A DNA stretch of 61,841 nt, taken from the NCBI GenBank assembly GCA_024401305.1, contig JAKSLI010000013.1, positions 1-61,841 on the forward strand, in the 5' to 3' direction. Shown piece by piece: positions 40,150-48,824 of the stretch. Every line of letters begins with the position of its first letter. The stretch's first letter is position 1. Source of the DNA: Bacteroidaceae bacterium. Its GTDB lineage: Bacteria; Bacteroidota; Bacteroidia; Bacteroidales; Bacteroidaceae. The translations under genes were made by a program, and so were the position numbers. A model generated the notes under the pieces. That model searched no databases. It worked only from the letters and a program-made list of their open reading frames with translations, and had not been told where the DNA came from.

Positions 40150-42816
40150 ATGAAAAAACTCTTATTAACCACTTCTCTTCTCCTCACAGCCCTTTGGGCC
40201 TCTGCCCAATCCTTCCATCTCACTAACCGCGGCTATTTCCAGTCGGGTGGCGTGGATGTCATGGCTTTCGACGACATCTATCCTGAAGGCCATCAGGGCG
40301 GCGTTTCCGTCATCATGCATGGCAATCGCGTAGCTACCAATGGCGACCTCCGTCTTGAGGAAACTCCGGGACAGTGGCAGGCTGTGCCTAAGCAGCTCAA
40401 GCGCACTGCCAAGGACAACACCATATCCACAACTCTCTGCTATCCGGATTCATCACGCCACATGACAGGCTTCAATCCGATGGTTTATCCTGACCTTCAT
40501 TTCTCTTACAATGTTAGCGTGAAGGCTATCGGCAATGCCGTGGAAGTCACTGTTGACCTCGACAAACCGCTTCCAAAGGAATATGTCGGCAAGGTTGGCT
40601 TCAACATGGAGTTCTTCCCGGGCAGCCTTTTCGGCAAGCCTTGGATCATGGACAATCAGCAGGGCATCTTCCCTCAGCAGCCTAACTCTCCTGTCGTTAC
40701 AAAGCAGGAATCCATCATTGACAATGATTGGAAATATCGTAACAAAGGCAAGATGGAGGCTTCTATCCCTCGTCTCAAGGGCGAAGGCTACAGCCCTATC
40801 AATGCCGACCTCATCACGGCAGAACCTTATGCTGTGGGCAGAATCTTCACTTCCCGTCCTGACGACGATCTGAACCGCCTCACCATCGAGAGCAAGACTG
40901 CCGACATGGCACTCATCGACGGTCGCATGAACCACAACAACGGCTGGTTCGTTCTCCGTTCTCTCGTGCCAGAAGGTGCTACCAAGGGCGCTATTCGTTG
41001 GATTATCCGTCCTAATGTTGTCAAGGATTGGCACTACGCTCCTGTAGTCCAGACTTCTCAGGTAGGCTATCATACAAACCAAGACAAGGTGGCGGTCATT
41101 GAAACCCTGACCCCCTCTAACTCCCCCACAGGGGGAGGACAGAGCCATCCGGGCAATAAACTTTCGGACGGGTTATACCCCCCTCCTGTGGAGGGGTCGG
41201 GGGAGGTCCTTGCCCGTCTTCTCCGCTTCACAGCCGATGGCGAGCAGTTGGTTCGTGAGATTGCACCAAAGCAGTGGGGTGATTTCCTTCGTTACAAGTA
41301 TTACCACATCGATTTCTCTGACATCAAGGAGAGTGGACTCTATCAGGTGGAATACGCAGGCTCTCGCTCTTCCGTGTTCAAGATTTCCGACGACGCTTAC
41401 GACCGTGGCGTTTGGCAACCAGTCCTTGAATACTTCCTCCCTGTTCAGATGTGCCACATGCGCGTTGCAGAGAAGTATCGCGTATGGCATGACGCTTGCC
41501 ACCTCGACGATGCTCTCATGGCAACTCCGGGAAACCATATCGACGGCTATGCACAGGACGCAAAGAACCTTCCGTTTGCTCCTGACACTCAGGTGCCTAA
41601 CCAGAACTTCGGCGGTTGGCATGACGCTGGCGACTTCGACCTTCGCGTAGAGTCACAGGCTGGCGAAATGTATAACCTCACGCTCATCAAGGAAGCTTTC
41701 AATCCGCAGCTTGACGTCACTTCCATCGACCACCACAAGCATGTCACGGAGATCCATCAGCCAGACGGCAAGGACGATCTCTTGCAGCAGATTGAGAACG
41801 GTGCTCTTACAGTTGTCAACGGCTATCTCGCACTCGGCAGACTCTATCGCGGCATCATCTGCGAAGACCTCCGTCAGTATGTTCTCCTTGGCGATGCTTC
41901 GTCAATGACAAACAACAAGAAGGGCGACCACGACGACCGCCGCGTCTATACGGAAGACAATCCTGGTCGTGAGCTCTCTACAGCAGCCAATCTCGCCGCT
42001 GCCTATCGCGTTCTTCAGGGCTACAACGACACTCTCGCTGTCCACTGCCTCAATATCGCGAAGGAAATCTTTGAGCAGCATTATGCAATGATCCCCTCTA
42101 GCTCCCCCACAAGGGGAGGACAGAACCATGCGGACGGTGTCAACGCCTCCCCTGTGTGGAGGTCGGGAGGGGTCTTACTTCATCCTGCCGCAGAGCTCTA
42201 TCTCTCTACTAAGGACAAGAAATATCTCGACCTCATCCTTGACAATCAGGACGCAGTCATCCGTGGCATCGACCGCACTGGCTGGTACATGACTCGTATC
42301 GAGCAGCTCTGCGCTGTTAGCAAGGACAAGAAGATGAAGCGTTTCAGCAAGGCGTTCCGCGAGGCTCTTCCTGCCTATAAGGAGCGACTACAGCAGCAGA
42401 TGGCAGAGACACCTTACGGCGTGCCTTACCGTCCACACATCTGGGGTGCAGGTTGGGACATCCAGAGCTTCGGTGCAAAGTATTACTACTTCGCCAAGGC
42501 TTATCCTGAACTCTTCGACAGCAAGCCTGTCTGCAACGCACTCAACTTCATCCTCGGTTGCCATCCAGGCTCGAACACAGCGTCGTTTGCCGGCGGAGTA
42601 GGAGCGAAGTCTGCTACCGTAGGCTACGGACTCAACCGTGCCGACTGGAGCTATATCCCAGGCGGTGTGATCTCGGGTACAGCCCTCATCCGTCCAGACT
42701 ATCCTGAACTCCTCACCTTCCCATTCCTCTGGCAGCAGACGGAATATGTCCTTGGTGGCGGTTCGTCAAACTATCTGTTCCTCGTCCTTGCAGCAAAGCA
42801 GCTGTTGACTGAATAA
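40150..42816 (+). CDS. Glycoside hydrolase family 9 protein with two in-frame repeat insertions
   Basis: 888 aa from ATG 40150 with a signal peptide (cleavage near ASAQ). Residues about 20-300 are an unusual beta-rich N-terminal region; then comes a cellulase N-terminal Ig-like domain (VVQTSQVGYHTNQDKVAVI, DIKESGLYQVEYAG). The GH9 catalytic (alpha/alpha)6 domain has the GGWHDAGDFD signature with D492 and D495, and a C-terminal GGGSSNYLFLVLAAK segment. GH9 enzymes hydrolyse beta-1,4 glucans such as cellulose. Two REP-like elements are translated: residues about 320-353, within the Ig-like domain, and 648-675, in the catalytic domain. The frame is kept, so the protein may be functional with two extra loops. 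Confidence 0.85.
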   Translation: MKKLLLTTSLLLTALWASAQSFHLTNRGYFQSGGVDVMAFDDIYPEGHQGGVSVIMHGNRVATNGDLRLEETPGQWQAVPKQLKRTAKDNTISTTLCYPDSSRHMTGFNPMVYPDLHFSYNVSVKAIGNAVEVTVDLDKPLPKEYVGKVGFNMEFFPGSLFGKPWIMDNQQGIFPQQPNSPVVTKQESIIDNDWKYRNKGKMEASIPRLKGEGYSPINADLITAEPYAVGRIFTSRPDDDLNRLTIESKTADMALIDGRMNHNNGWFVLRSLVPEGATKGAIRWIIRPNVVKDWHYAPVVQTSQVGYHTNQDKVAVIETLTPSNSPTGGGQSHPGNKLSDGLYPPPVEGSGEVLARLLRFTADGEQLVREIAPKQWGDFLRYKYYHIDFSDIKESGLYQVEYAGSRSSVFKISDDAYDRGVWQPVLEYFLPVQMCHMRVAEKYRVWHDACHLDDALMATPGNHIDGYAQDAKNLPFAPDTQVPNQNFGGWHDAGDFDLRVESQAGEMYNLTLIKEAFNPQLDVTSIDHHKHVTEIHQPDGKDDLLQQIENGALTVVNGYLALGRLYRGIICEDLRQYVLLGDASSMTNNKKGDHDDRRVYTEDNPGRELSTAANLAAAYRVLQGYNDTLAVHCLNIAKEIFEQHYAMIPSSSPTRGGQNHADGVNASPVWRSGGVLLHPAAELYLSTKDKKYLDLILDNQDAVIRGIDRTGWYMTRIEQLCAVSKDKKMKRFSKAFREALPAYKERLQQQMAETPYGVPYRPHIWGAGWDIQSFGAKYYYFAKAYPELFDSKPVCNALNFILGCHPGSNTASFAGGVGAKSATVGYGLNRADWSYIPGGVISGTALIRPDYPELLTFPFLWQQTEYVLGGGSSNYLFLVLAAKQLLTE
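41107..41208. repeat. REP/BIME-like element 1 inside the GH9 gene
   Basis: Two inverted arms, each with a C-rich stretch then CTCCCCCACAGGGGGAG or CCTCCTGTGGAGG, enclose a middle piece with CCATCCGGG..CGGACGGG. About 102 bp, a multiple of three, without an in-frame stop. Related to the element at 42090-42174 and to the intergenic one near 16103. Confidence 0.82.
42090..42174. repeat. REP/BIME-like element 2 inside the GH9 gene
   Basis: Left arm GATCCCCTCTAGCTCCC followed by CACAAGGGGAGG is complementary to right arm CCTCCCCTGTGTGGAGG and GGGAGGGGTC, around CAGAACCATGCGGACGG. It shares with element 1 the order arm, GGACAGA(G/A)CCAT, CGGACGG, arm. It is read in frame as SSSPTRGGQNHADGVN then WRSGGV. 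Confidence 0.82.
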
Positions 42817-42836
42817 AAATCCAAATTTACATTGCC

Positions 42837-43829
42837 ATGATAATATCTGATATACGCGACAGACTGAAAGACATAGACATACATTTCTATGTGATATTCC
42901 TCTGGGTAGTTGTGCTTGTGGGCGTGTTGCTGGCTTTTGGAAACACGCTCCTTGCCATTGATTATTCAAAGGGGGATGATGCTATTCCGTACATTCTTCT
43001 CGGGGTAATCTGTGCCGTTTATGTTATTGTCTGGTATATGAAAGGGCGTGATCCAAAGAAGCCGACCGTCATTCCGCAATACGACAACCCGCTGAAATCC
43101 ATCAATCCTTCGCTTGCGGGACATCTTGCAGGTTGCTATTCTCGCAGAACACCTTCCGTAATGCTCTCTCTTATCATGAAAGGAGCCGTCAGACTCAATG
43201 TGATAAATGAATATGAAAGGGAATACATACGCACCAATCAGGCTCTTGGCAAGCTCGATGAGTTGGAACGCTTCATGCTCAATAAGTATTTCAAGGATTT
43301 TGATACTCTCAGAAACAATGACATCCGCCAGAGAAATGCGATGCACGAAGCATATAGGGCTACTGAGAACGAGATAGTAGGCAAGGCAAAAACGGCCTTT
43401 CCTTTCATCGTGAATGAAAACACGGCGGCAATATTTGTGTTCGTAAATATGGCGGCAGCGGCGGGATGCGCGAGTCTGGACATCTGCATGGAAACATTCT
43501 TTGCAGTTTCTTCCATGGGACTTCTCGCCCTGTTCGTATTCCTGTATTTTCTTGGGAAGGAAAGTCAACTGAGTGTTGAAAGCAAGGCTCTGGTAGAAGG
43601 CTACAGGATGTATCTCGACACAGCGCTACATGATGTGACGGAAATGGAGCGCCTGCTTCCTTATGCGGTAGCTTTCCACCTTGAAAACGAATGGCTGCAC
43701 AAATTCGGGTTGTATGCCAAAGAAGCGAAATACAACCCGGAATGGTGCAAATTGCCTAAGGGTTACGAACTGAACTTTGATACCTTCAAGCGTATCATAA
43801 ACCATGTCATCGTGAATTTCAGCAGTTAA
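42837..43829 (+). CDS. DUF2207-like membrane protein lacking the N-terminal domain
   Basis: 330 aa. A first membrane helix (IFLWVVVLVGVLLAFG) and a second one (IPYILLGVICAVYVIVWYM) lead into KGRDPKKPTVIPQYD, the conserved segment that follows the membrane helix in DUF2207 proteins, then NPSLAGHLAG and helical cytosolic parts, two further helices near residue 205-240, and LVEGYRMYLDTA...RLLPYAVAFHLENEW, also typical. Standard DUF2207 proteins (about 550-650 aa) have a signal peptide and a beta domain in front; that part is absent here, with no trace before 42837. Function unknown; such proteins often occur near LemA. Confidence 0.65.
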   Translation: MIISDIRDRLKDIDIHFYVIFLWVVVLVGVLLAFGNTLLAIDYSKGDDAIPYILLGVICAVYVIVWYMKGRDPKKPTVIPQYDNPLKSINPSLAGHLAGCYSRRTPSVMLSLIMKGAVRLNVINEYEREYIRTNQALGKLDELERFMLNKYFKDFDTLRNNDIRQRNAMHEAYRATENEIVGKAKTAFPFIVNENTAAIFVFVNMAAAAGCASLDICMETFFAVSSMGLLALFVFLYFLGKESQLSVESKALVEGYRMYLDTALHDVTEMERLLPYAVAFHLENEWLHKFGLYAKEAKYNPEWCKLPKGYELNFDTFKRIINHVIVNFSS

Positions 43830-43830
43830 C

Positions 43831-44029
43831 GGTTCAAGCTTCGCATAGCTCCGCTTGAGGCTAATGGATAAAGACTGTTGAGTAAAGACTAATGACTAAT
43901 GACAGCCTCTCGGATTTGAGATATAGGACGGGAAGTCATTACTCAACAGTCATTAGTCATTACTCAACAGCCTTTACCCTTTAGCCTTTAGCTTTTACCC
44001 TTCGCGAGCGAAGCTTGCGAAACTATACT
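43831..44029. repeat. Composite palindromic repeat including a 91-nt segment (inverted copy at 52655-52745)
   Basis: Begins after the stop with GGTTCAAGCTTCG..CGCTTGAGGCTAA, then the 91-nt block 43879-43969 built of AATGACT and GAGTAA iterations around a unique core (CAGCCTCTCGGATTTGAGAT). TTTACCC/TTTAGCC tracts and TTCGCGAGCGAAGC close the unit. The 91-nt block is present in inverted orientation near 52.7 kb with one mismatch. Confidence 0.85.
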
Positions 44030-44908
44030 TTAGAGGGCCTTTGAAACTTCGAAGATGCTCTTGATGTCTTCGCGACCATTCTTCTCAACCCAAACACGAC
44101 CGATGCTGAGGTCGATCTTCTTTACTGTATAGCCATCGCTGTATGAATCTACTACAGCTACAGATACCATGTCACCTACCTTATATTCAGGAACGAGAGG
44201 AATAACCTTTACCTTGTCCTTTGTTGTAGAGTAGATGTGGTCAGCGAAACCAAGTACAAGAACCTTGTCGCCATCTACGTTGATACAAGTAGCTTCCTTC
44301 CACTTGCCATCCTCAAAGTAAGCAACAGGAGCACCTGGCTCAAGTTCGCCGTTAGTGAGAACCTTGAATGAGTTTGGCTTGAGCTGGTCAACGAACTTCT
44401 CTGCGAAGCCTGTGCCGTCACCCTTGTAGTTGAGGTCGAGATATACAGTCTTTGGAGCGTCAGAGCTAGAAGCATCTGTTACGAGAGCACGCTGCATACC
44501 AGAACCAGACTGCCACCAAGTGAGCACAACATCACCCTTCTCAGCTGTCTCACCCTTTGGAAGAGGAATACAGAGAGATGTAGGAGTCTTGCCGTTTACC
44601 TTACCGTCAGTAACTTCACTGTAAGTGTCGTTATAGAATATCATAACCTCTCTTGTGAGGTCCTTCTTCTCCTCTACCTTCTTTGGATAGAAAGTGTAAG
44701 GAGCAAGATAGTACTGGCCTGCTTCCCACTCGAGGTCGATAGACTTTGGGAAGTCCCAAGGGTAATCGTTGTAGTTGTCGCCAGCCTCTGCTACTTCTGT
44801 AGCCTCAGCATTTGTTGAATCACCGCCTTCAGCGTTGCCTTCAGTCTTGCTACCGCAGCTTGCAAGAGCGAATGCAGCAGCTGCGAAGAGAATCAATGAT
44901 TTTTTCAT
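44030..44908 (-). CDS. Lipoprotein paralogue of the 26945-27721 protein
   Basis: 292 aa. The leader ends in ALASC (lipobox, Cys about residue 18), followed by an acidic Glu/Ala/Asn/Gly linker of about 35 residues. The rest aligns with the secreted protein at 26945-27721 from PWDFPKSIDLEWEAGQYYL to the end, including KGDVVLTWWQSGSGM and YTVKKIDLSIG. Its C-terminal strands (YKVGDMVSVAVVDS, GRVWVEKNGRED) suggest a small beta-barrel domain. A -7 promoter element lies about 100 bp upstream. The family has no name known to me; this copy is anchored to a membrane and the other is free. Confidence 0.68.
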   Translation of the reverse strand: MKKSLILFAAAAFALASCGSKTEGNAEGGDSTNAEATEVAEAGDNYNDYPWDFPKSIDLEWEAGQYYLAPYTFYPKKVEEKKDLTREVMIFYNDTYSEVTDGKVNGKTPTSLCIPLPKGETAEKGDVVLTWWQSGSGMQRALVTDASSSDAPKTVYLDLNYKGDGTGFAEKFVDQLKPNSFKVLTNGELEPGAPVAYFEDGKWKEATCINVDGDKVLVLGFADHIYSTTKDKVKVIPLVPEYKVGDMVSVAVVDSYSDGYTVKKIDLSIGRVWVEKNGREDIKSIFEVSKAL

Positions 44909-45005
44909 AGTTGATTTTTTTGTTAGTAATTGTTAATATTATGCTTGAATGATATTGTTGATTTGTCTAATAAGAGGTATTTTCCCCGGAACGGTTTTTC
45001 AAGCG

Positions 45006-45013
45006 CAAATATA
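45006..45013 (-). promoter_or_regulatory. Candidate -7 element for the 44030-44908 lipoprotein
   Basis: The complement reads TATATTTG (TAnnTTTG consensus). The expected -33 region is a T/A run with no clear TTTG. The leader to ATG 44908 would be about 90 nt. Confidence 0.45.
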
Positions 45014-45142
45014 AACATTTTTATTTGTTTTTTATTTTTTTTTTAAGGAAAAATCCGAAAAATACTTTCGTTTTGATATTATTACGGCGCAAAAAGTGTC
45101 GGTGGAAACAACAATATCGTTATATAGTTCTTACATTTTTAC

Positions 45143-45319
45143 TTCCTTCCTTACTTCCTTCCCTCCCTTTTTTTGCTCTCCGTGAGTAAGGAAGGAAGTA
45201 AGGAAGGAATTAATTCTGAGAGCATACACATCTATATATATATTTATTTTAATTAATGAATAGATTATTACTATGAATGGCATGTGTTCATAATTTTACT
45301 TCCTTCCTTACTTCCTTCC
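45143..45319. repeat. Three copies of an ACTTCCTTCCTTACTTCCTTCC tract, one inverted
   Basis: TTCCTTCCTTACTTCCTTCC occurs at 45143-45162, as its exact complement at 45190-45209, and again in the first orientation at 45300-45319. Copies 1 and 2 can form a 20-bp stem with a 27-nt loop. The polypyrimidine/polypurine bias also suits a triplex. Confidence 0.8.
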
Positions 45320-46141
45320 TCGTTTCAAACTGTAAGTTCGTGATTCCGCAAGATTTCTGTTCAGAAAAATGATCAGGAGAGAGCAAATCGGCTTTCATCG
45401 CCCCAAAAATCGCGTTTTTGCAGCTTGGTTTTCATAATCCATAGGAACTCTACGCAAGTTACCGTGAGTTTTTACCCATAACTCATAGAGATATTATGCA
45501 AAAGTGACACAAAAATCACGCCTTTTCGGCATGTTTTCAGAGCTTTTTCTAGGCTTGGAAATATTATGTTGCTGATAATCAGGTGGTTGGTTCCTTCGCT
45601 ACAGCATCGTCGTTTTCGTCCAAATATTCGTTGGATGATTTTCTTTTGTTCTAGCGGACGAATCAAAAAGCGGATTGTAAGCAAAAACGCTCGTTTTGCT
45701 TACAGATTGAAAGAAAGACCACTCGCGAAGGTTTGTTTTTGTGGTTCTTCTTCAATTTTGTTGAAAACGGATTTAAGCTATGATTTATGTTTGATGTCCG
45801 GGTAAGATTCAAGCGAGGAACGAGCGCCTCTTTTATAATTCTTCCTAAACTTTTTATGCGAGATTTATAACCGATATATTCGTTAAGATTTAAATCCTTG
45901 CAAGAAATCTATGATAAATCCAGCGTAAAGTATTTTTAGGACGATTTATTTCAGGCGTCGCAAGCTCCTTGAATCTGTGATAAATCTAACATAAATCTGA
46001 GGGTAAAACCTTTATGATGCTACCTTCAACTAAATTAAAAAAGAACGGTTTTTGTTCACCTCACCGCTTGATATATATTATGCAATTGCGGAGAAAAAGA
46101 GGGTTGCGTGTTGTTGTATGTCAATTTTAGGTTTATTTTAG
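45320..46141. other. Noncoding stretch without a recognisable gene
   Basis: About 800 bp with no convincing frame: short open frames at 45472-45684 and 45566-45805 overlap on opposite strands and have no protein-like composition. A direct repeat AATCT(A/G)TGATAAATC is present at 45906-45920 and 45972-45986, 66 bp apart. The rest is AT-rich and featureless to me. Confidence 0.5.
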
Positions 46142-46149
46142 TAACTTTG
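46142..46149 (+). promoter_or_regulatory. -7 element of the leader/surface-protein transcript
   Basis: TAACTTTG matches TAnnTTTG exactly. TTGTTG at 46111-46116 is 25 bp upstream, a little far for a -33 element. Transcription from here would give a leader of about 280 nt before ATG 46440. Confidence 0.55.
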
Positions 46150-46155
46150 CAACTT

Positions 46156-46439
46156 GATAGATTAACCTTTATCACTAAAAAATTGCGAAAGCTAATGAAT
46201 AGTTTCTGCTCATATTGCGTTATGATTGACCTTCCTCAAGCAATAGGGGGGGGTAAATCTTCGTGTGAAGATCTGAGCGACTGCGCATTAACTTCTGCAT
46301 CCACATATACTAGTTCTTTCCTTGCGTCCACACGCATGGAAGAGCCACTGTAAGGCACCAAGACCTGATACTCTCAGGACTTGGTGCCTTATCGCGTTTA
46401 TATCCTATCGATTAAATTATTAACTAAAACATATACACA
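46156..46439 (+). other. Long leader with a G8 tract, short frame and terminator-like hairpin
   Basis: Within the leader, a 52-codon frame (46193-46351, MNSFCSYCVMIDLPQ..) spans a run of eight G residues (46246-46253). Right after its stop, AAGGCACCAAG (46352-46362) pairs exactly with CTTGGTGCCTT (46380-46390). The arrangement promoter, short frame, strong hairpin, main gene is what a leader attenuator or a separate small RNA would look like. The T tract after the hairpin is missing. Confidence 0.45.
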
Positions 46440-48806
46440 ATGAAACAAAAATTACTTAACCTAAAATCATGGCTGCTCATGATGTGCCTGCTCGTCGGAG
46501 TAGGACAGAGTTGGGCTGAAGACTATACCATAGTCTTTAAAACAAACACTAGCGATGGTTCCTCAACCATTGCTGCAAATGCTAATCTTGATAATGTAAT
46601 TTCAAGTGGCAAGGAGTATGTCAGTGCATTTACTTCTACTTGTTCTAAAGCTTATTATGCTTCAATAAGTGGCGTAAAACTCGGTTCTAGTTCTTCGACT
46701 GGTACTATGGAGTTCAAATTGGCAGATAATTTGTCTTCTGTAAATATTAAGTCAATTAAAATCGTATCTGCAAAATACGGTTCTGATACAGGTACGTTGA
46801 CTCTGTACAACGGAACAACCCAATTGAAATCAGGAATTACTCCAGGAGAGGATTACACATACACCTACACCAATCCTCAAAAGATTACAAGTATAAAAAT
46901 ATCAACGAGTTCTAAACGCGCTTATATTAGTAGCATAACTCTTAGTACAGAAGGAACTACAACTCCTACCGAGCAATACTCTTACACCCTCGAAACAGTC
47001 GGTTCTGGTACAACAACCTTCAAGGATGGAAATGGAAATACTATTGAACCTAACCAGAAAGTAAATAGTGGAACAAAAATAACCCCTACATACGCCCCAT
47101 CAGAAGGTTTTGAATTTACATCTTGGGAATATTATACATCAGCTGGAACTTTGAGCAGAGTTAATGGCTCGGAATTCACCATCACTAAGGATGTGAAATT
47201 CCGTGTAACTTATACCGCTGTTGCTCCAAAAGCTAAGTATCCTGTAACTATTGTGACTCCAGAGAATGGTACACTTACCATCATGGATGGCGAGACTGTT
47301 ATCAATAGTGGCGATGAAGTAGAAGAAGGCAAGACTCTTACTGTAGAGGTTGAACCAGCCGATGGCTATCGCTTCAAGAATTGGGGATATAAGGATGGTG
47401 ATGCAGCATGGGTAGGCAACATGACATCTACATTTACTCATGTTATGCCTTCTGCTCCTTGTTCATTCAAGGCTACATTCGAGGAAATTCCTACTTACAC
47501 AGTAGCTTTCAGCGTGAATGGTTCTATTGTTCAATCAGAAGACTTGAAGGAAGGCGCTGCTGTTACAGCTCCTGCAACTCCTGATGATATCAATGAAAAG
47601 ACATTCACTGGTTGGGTTGAAACTCCAAATGTTGGTGCAGACGAGAAACCAGAATATGTTACTCCTTCTGCAACAGCAGTAAAGACAGTAACCTATTATG
47701 CTGTGTTTGCAACAGTAACAGATACTGGAGAGACTGGTGATAAGACAATTACTCTTGATTTTGTAGGTGACGATTGGGGAATACCTGTTGGCTCATCAAA
47801 TAAAACTGTTGATGAGACTGAATATTCTTTTGGAGGCTACACAATCAAACTGGCAGGTAATACGGGAAATGGTTTCTATATGGGAACAAACAATGAAAAG
47901 CCTGTTGTTTTGATGTTAGGTAAAGAAGGTGCTTACCTAAAATTACCTGTACTGTCAACTCCAATTAAGAAGGTTACTTGTCTTAAGACCCCTAATACAA
48001 GCACTTCAACCAGAGTGAAATGGAATGTTTTTGCTGGAGAGAATGCTGCTAGTGCAGAGCTTACAGGATGTGCTAATGGAGGTGAGTTTGTGATAAAAGA
48101 AGAGTATCAGAACTCTGAATTGATGATTAGAGTGACAAATGCTAACAATACACAGTTCACAGGCATTGAAATCCTCACTGAAGGTACTGCTATTGCTTAC
48201 TCTGATTTCACAACCACTCCTCTCGGAACAGGAACTATCTCAATCTCTTCAGTGGGTTGGGGTACATATTTCACTAACGTAGAGTTCACAATGCCTAATG
48301 GACTTGAAGGTTATGTAGTAACTCCAAAGGATGAAACAAGCGTTACTCTTACAAAGGCATTTGAAGGTGGTCAGACAGTTCCTGCTTCTACAGCTCTTCT
48401 CGTAAAGGGGGAAGGTGATTATACTTACGTCATCACAAACACAGATGCTACATTTACTGGTGAGAACTGCCTCCATGGAAACCTTGTTGCAGGTTCTGTT
48501 GCTGAAGTCGAAGGTGCAAGCAAGTACTATAAGCTTCTGAACGGTTCTAAGGGTCTTGGTTGGTATCTCGGTGCTCAGGATGGTGGCGTGTTCTCTCTTG
48601 GCGCGAACAAAGCATATCTCGCTCTTACAGAGGCACAGGCAAATGGTGCTAAGGCTCTTTCTTTGAGCTTAGAAGAGACTACAGGTATTGAGAGTATCAA
48701 TGCAGATGTAGAGAGCACTCGTGCATACAACCTCGCAGGTCAGCGTGTAAAGGCTAACCATAAGGGTATCGTTATAGTGAATGGTAAAAAGATGTTGAAC
48801 AAATAA
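46440..48806 (+). CDS. Secreted surface protein with divergent InlB-type repeats and sorting-like tail
   Basis: 788 aa with a signal peptide ending SWAED. An N-terminal beta domain (residues 25-175) is followed by three repeats of divergent InlB B-repeat type: EGFEFTSWEYYT..FRVTYTA, DGYRFKNWGYKDG..SFKATFEE and KTFTGWVE..YYAVF. A carbohydrate-binding-like beta domain comes next, then a second beta region and the tail AYNLAGQRVKANHKG, IVIVNGKKMLNK, which matches the tail of the 14476-16089 protein and resembles Type IX sorting domains. Thr/Ser-rich linkers separate the parts. It is probably an adhesin or glycan-interacting protein. The short gene at 48825 follows by 18 bp. Confidence 0.75.
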   Translation: MKQKLLNLKSWLLMMCLLVGVGQSWAEDYTIVFKTNTSDGSSTIAANANLDNVISSGKEYVSAFTSTCSKAYYASISGVKLGSSSSTGTMEFKLADNLSSVNIKSIKIVSAKYGSDTGTLTLYNGTTQLKSGITPGEDYTYTYTNPQKITSIKISTSSKRAYISSITLSTEGTTTPTEQYSYTLETVGSGTTTFKDGNGNTIEPNQKVNSGTKITPTYAPSEGFEFTSWEYYTSAGTLSRVNGSEFTITKDVKFRVTYTAVAPKAKYPVTIVTPENGTLTIMDGETVINSGDEVEEGKTLTVEVEPADGYRFKNWGYKDGDAAWVGNMTSTFTHVMPSAPCSFKATFEEIPTYTVAFSVNGSIVQSEDLKEGAAVTAPATPDDINEKTFTGWVETPNVGADEKPEYVTPSATAVKTVTYYAVFATVTDTGETGDKTITLDFVGDDWGIPVGSSNKTVDETEYSFGGYTIKLAGNTGNGFYMGTNNEKPVVLMLGKEGAYLKLPVLSTPIKKVTCLKTPNTSTSTRVKWNVFAGENAASAELTGCANGGEFVIKEEYQNSELMIRVTNANNTQFTGIEILTEGTAIAYSDFTTTPLGTGTISISSVGWGTYFTNVEFTMPNGLEGYVVTPKDETSVTLTKAFEGGQTVPASTALLVKGEGDYTYVITNTDATFTGENCLHGNLVAGSVAEVEGASKYYKLLNGSKGLGWYLGAQDGGVFSLGANKAYLALTEAQANGAKALSLSLEETTGIESINADVESTRAYNLAGQRVKANHKGIVIVNGKKMLNK

Positions 48807-48824
48807 TTAATAGGAGATTAAGAT

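Noticed and set aside
45143-45319. CRISPR array
   Set aside because: Only three units, one inverted, irregular spacing and no cas genes; the other repeats in the window are tandem or palindromic without spacers.
45472-45805. Two overlapping short frames on opposite strands
   Set aside because: Neither has protein-like composition or a promoter; the region is noncoding as far as I can see.
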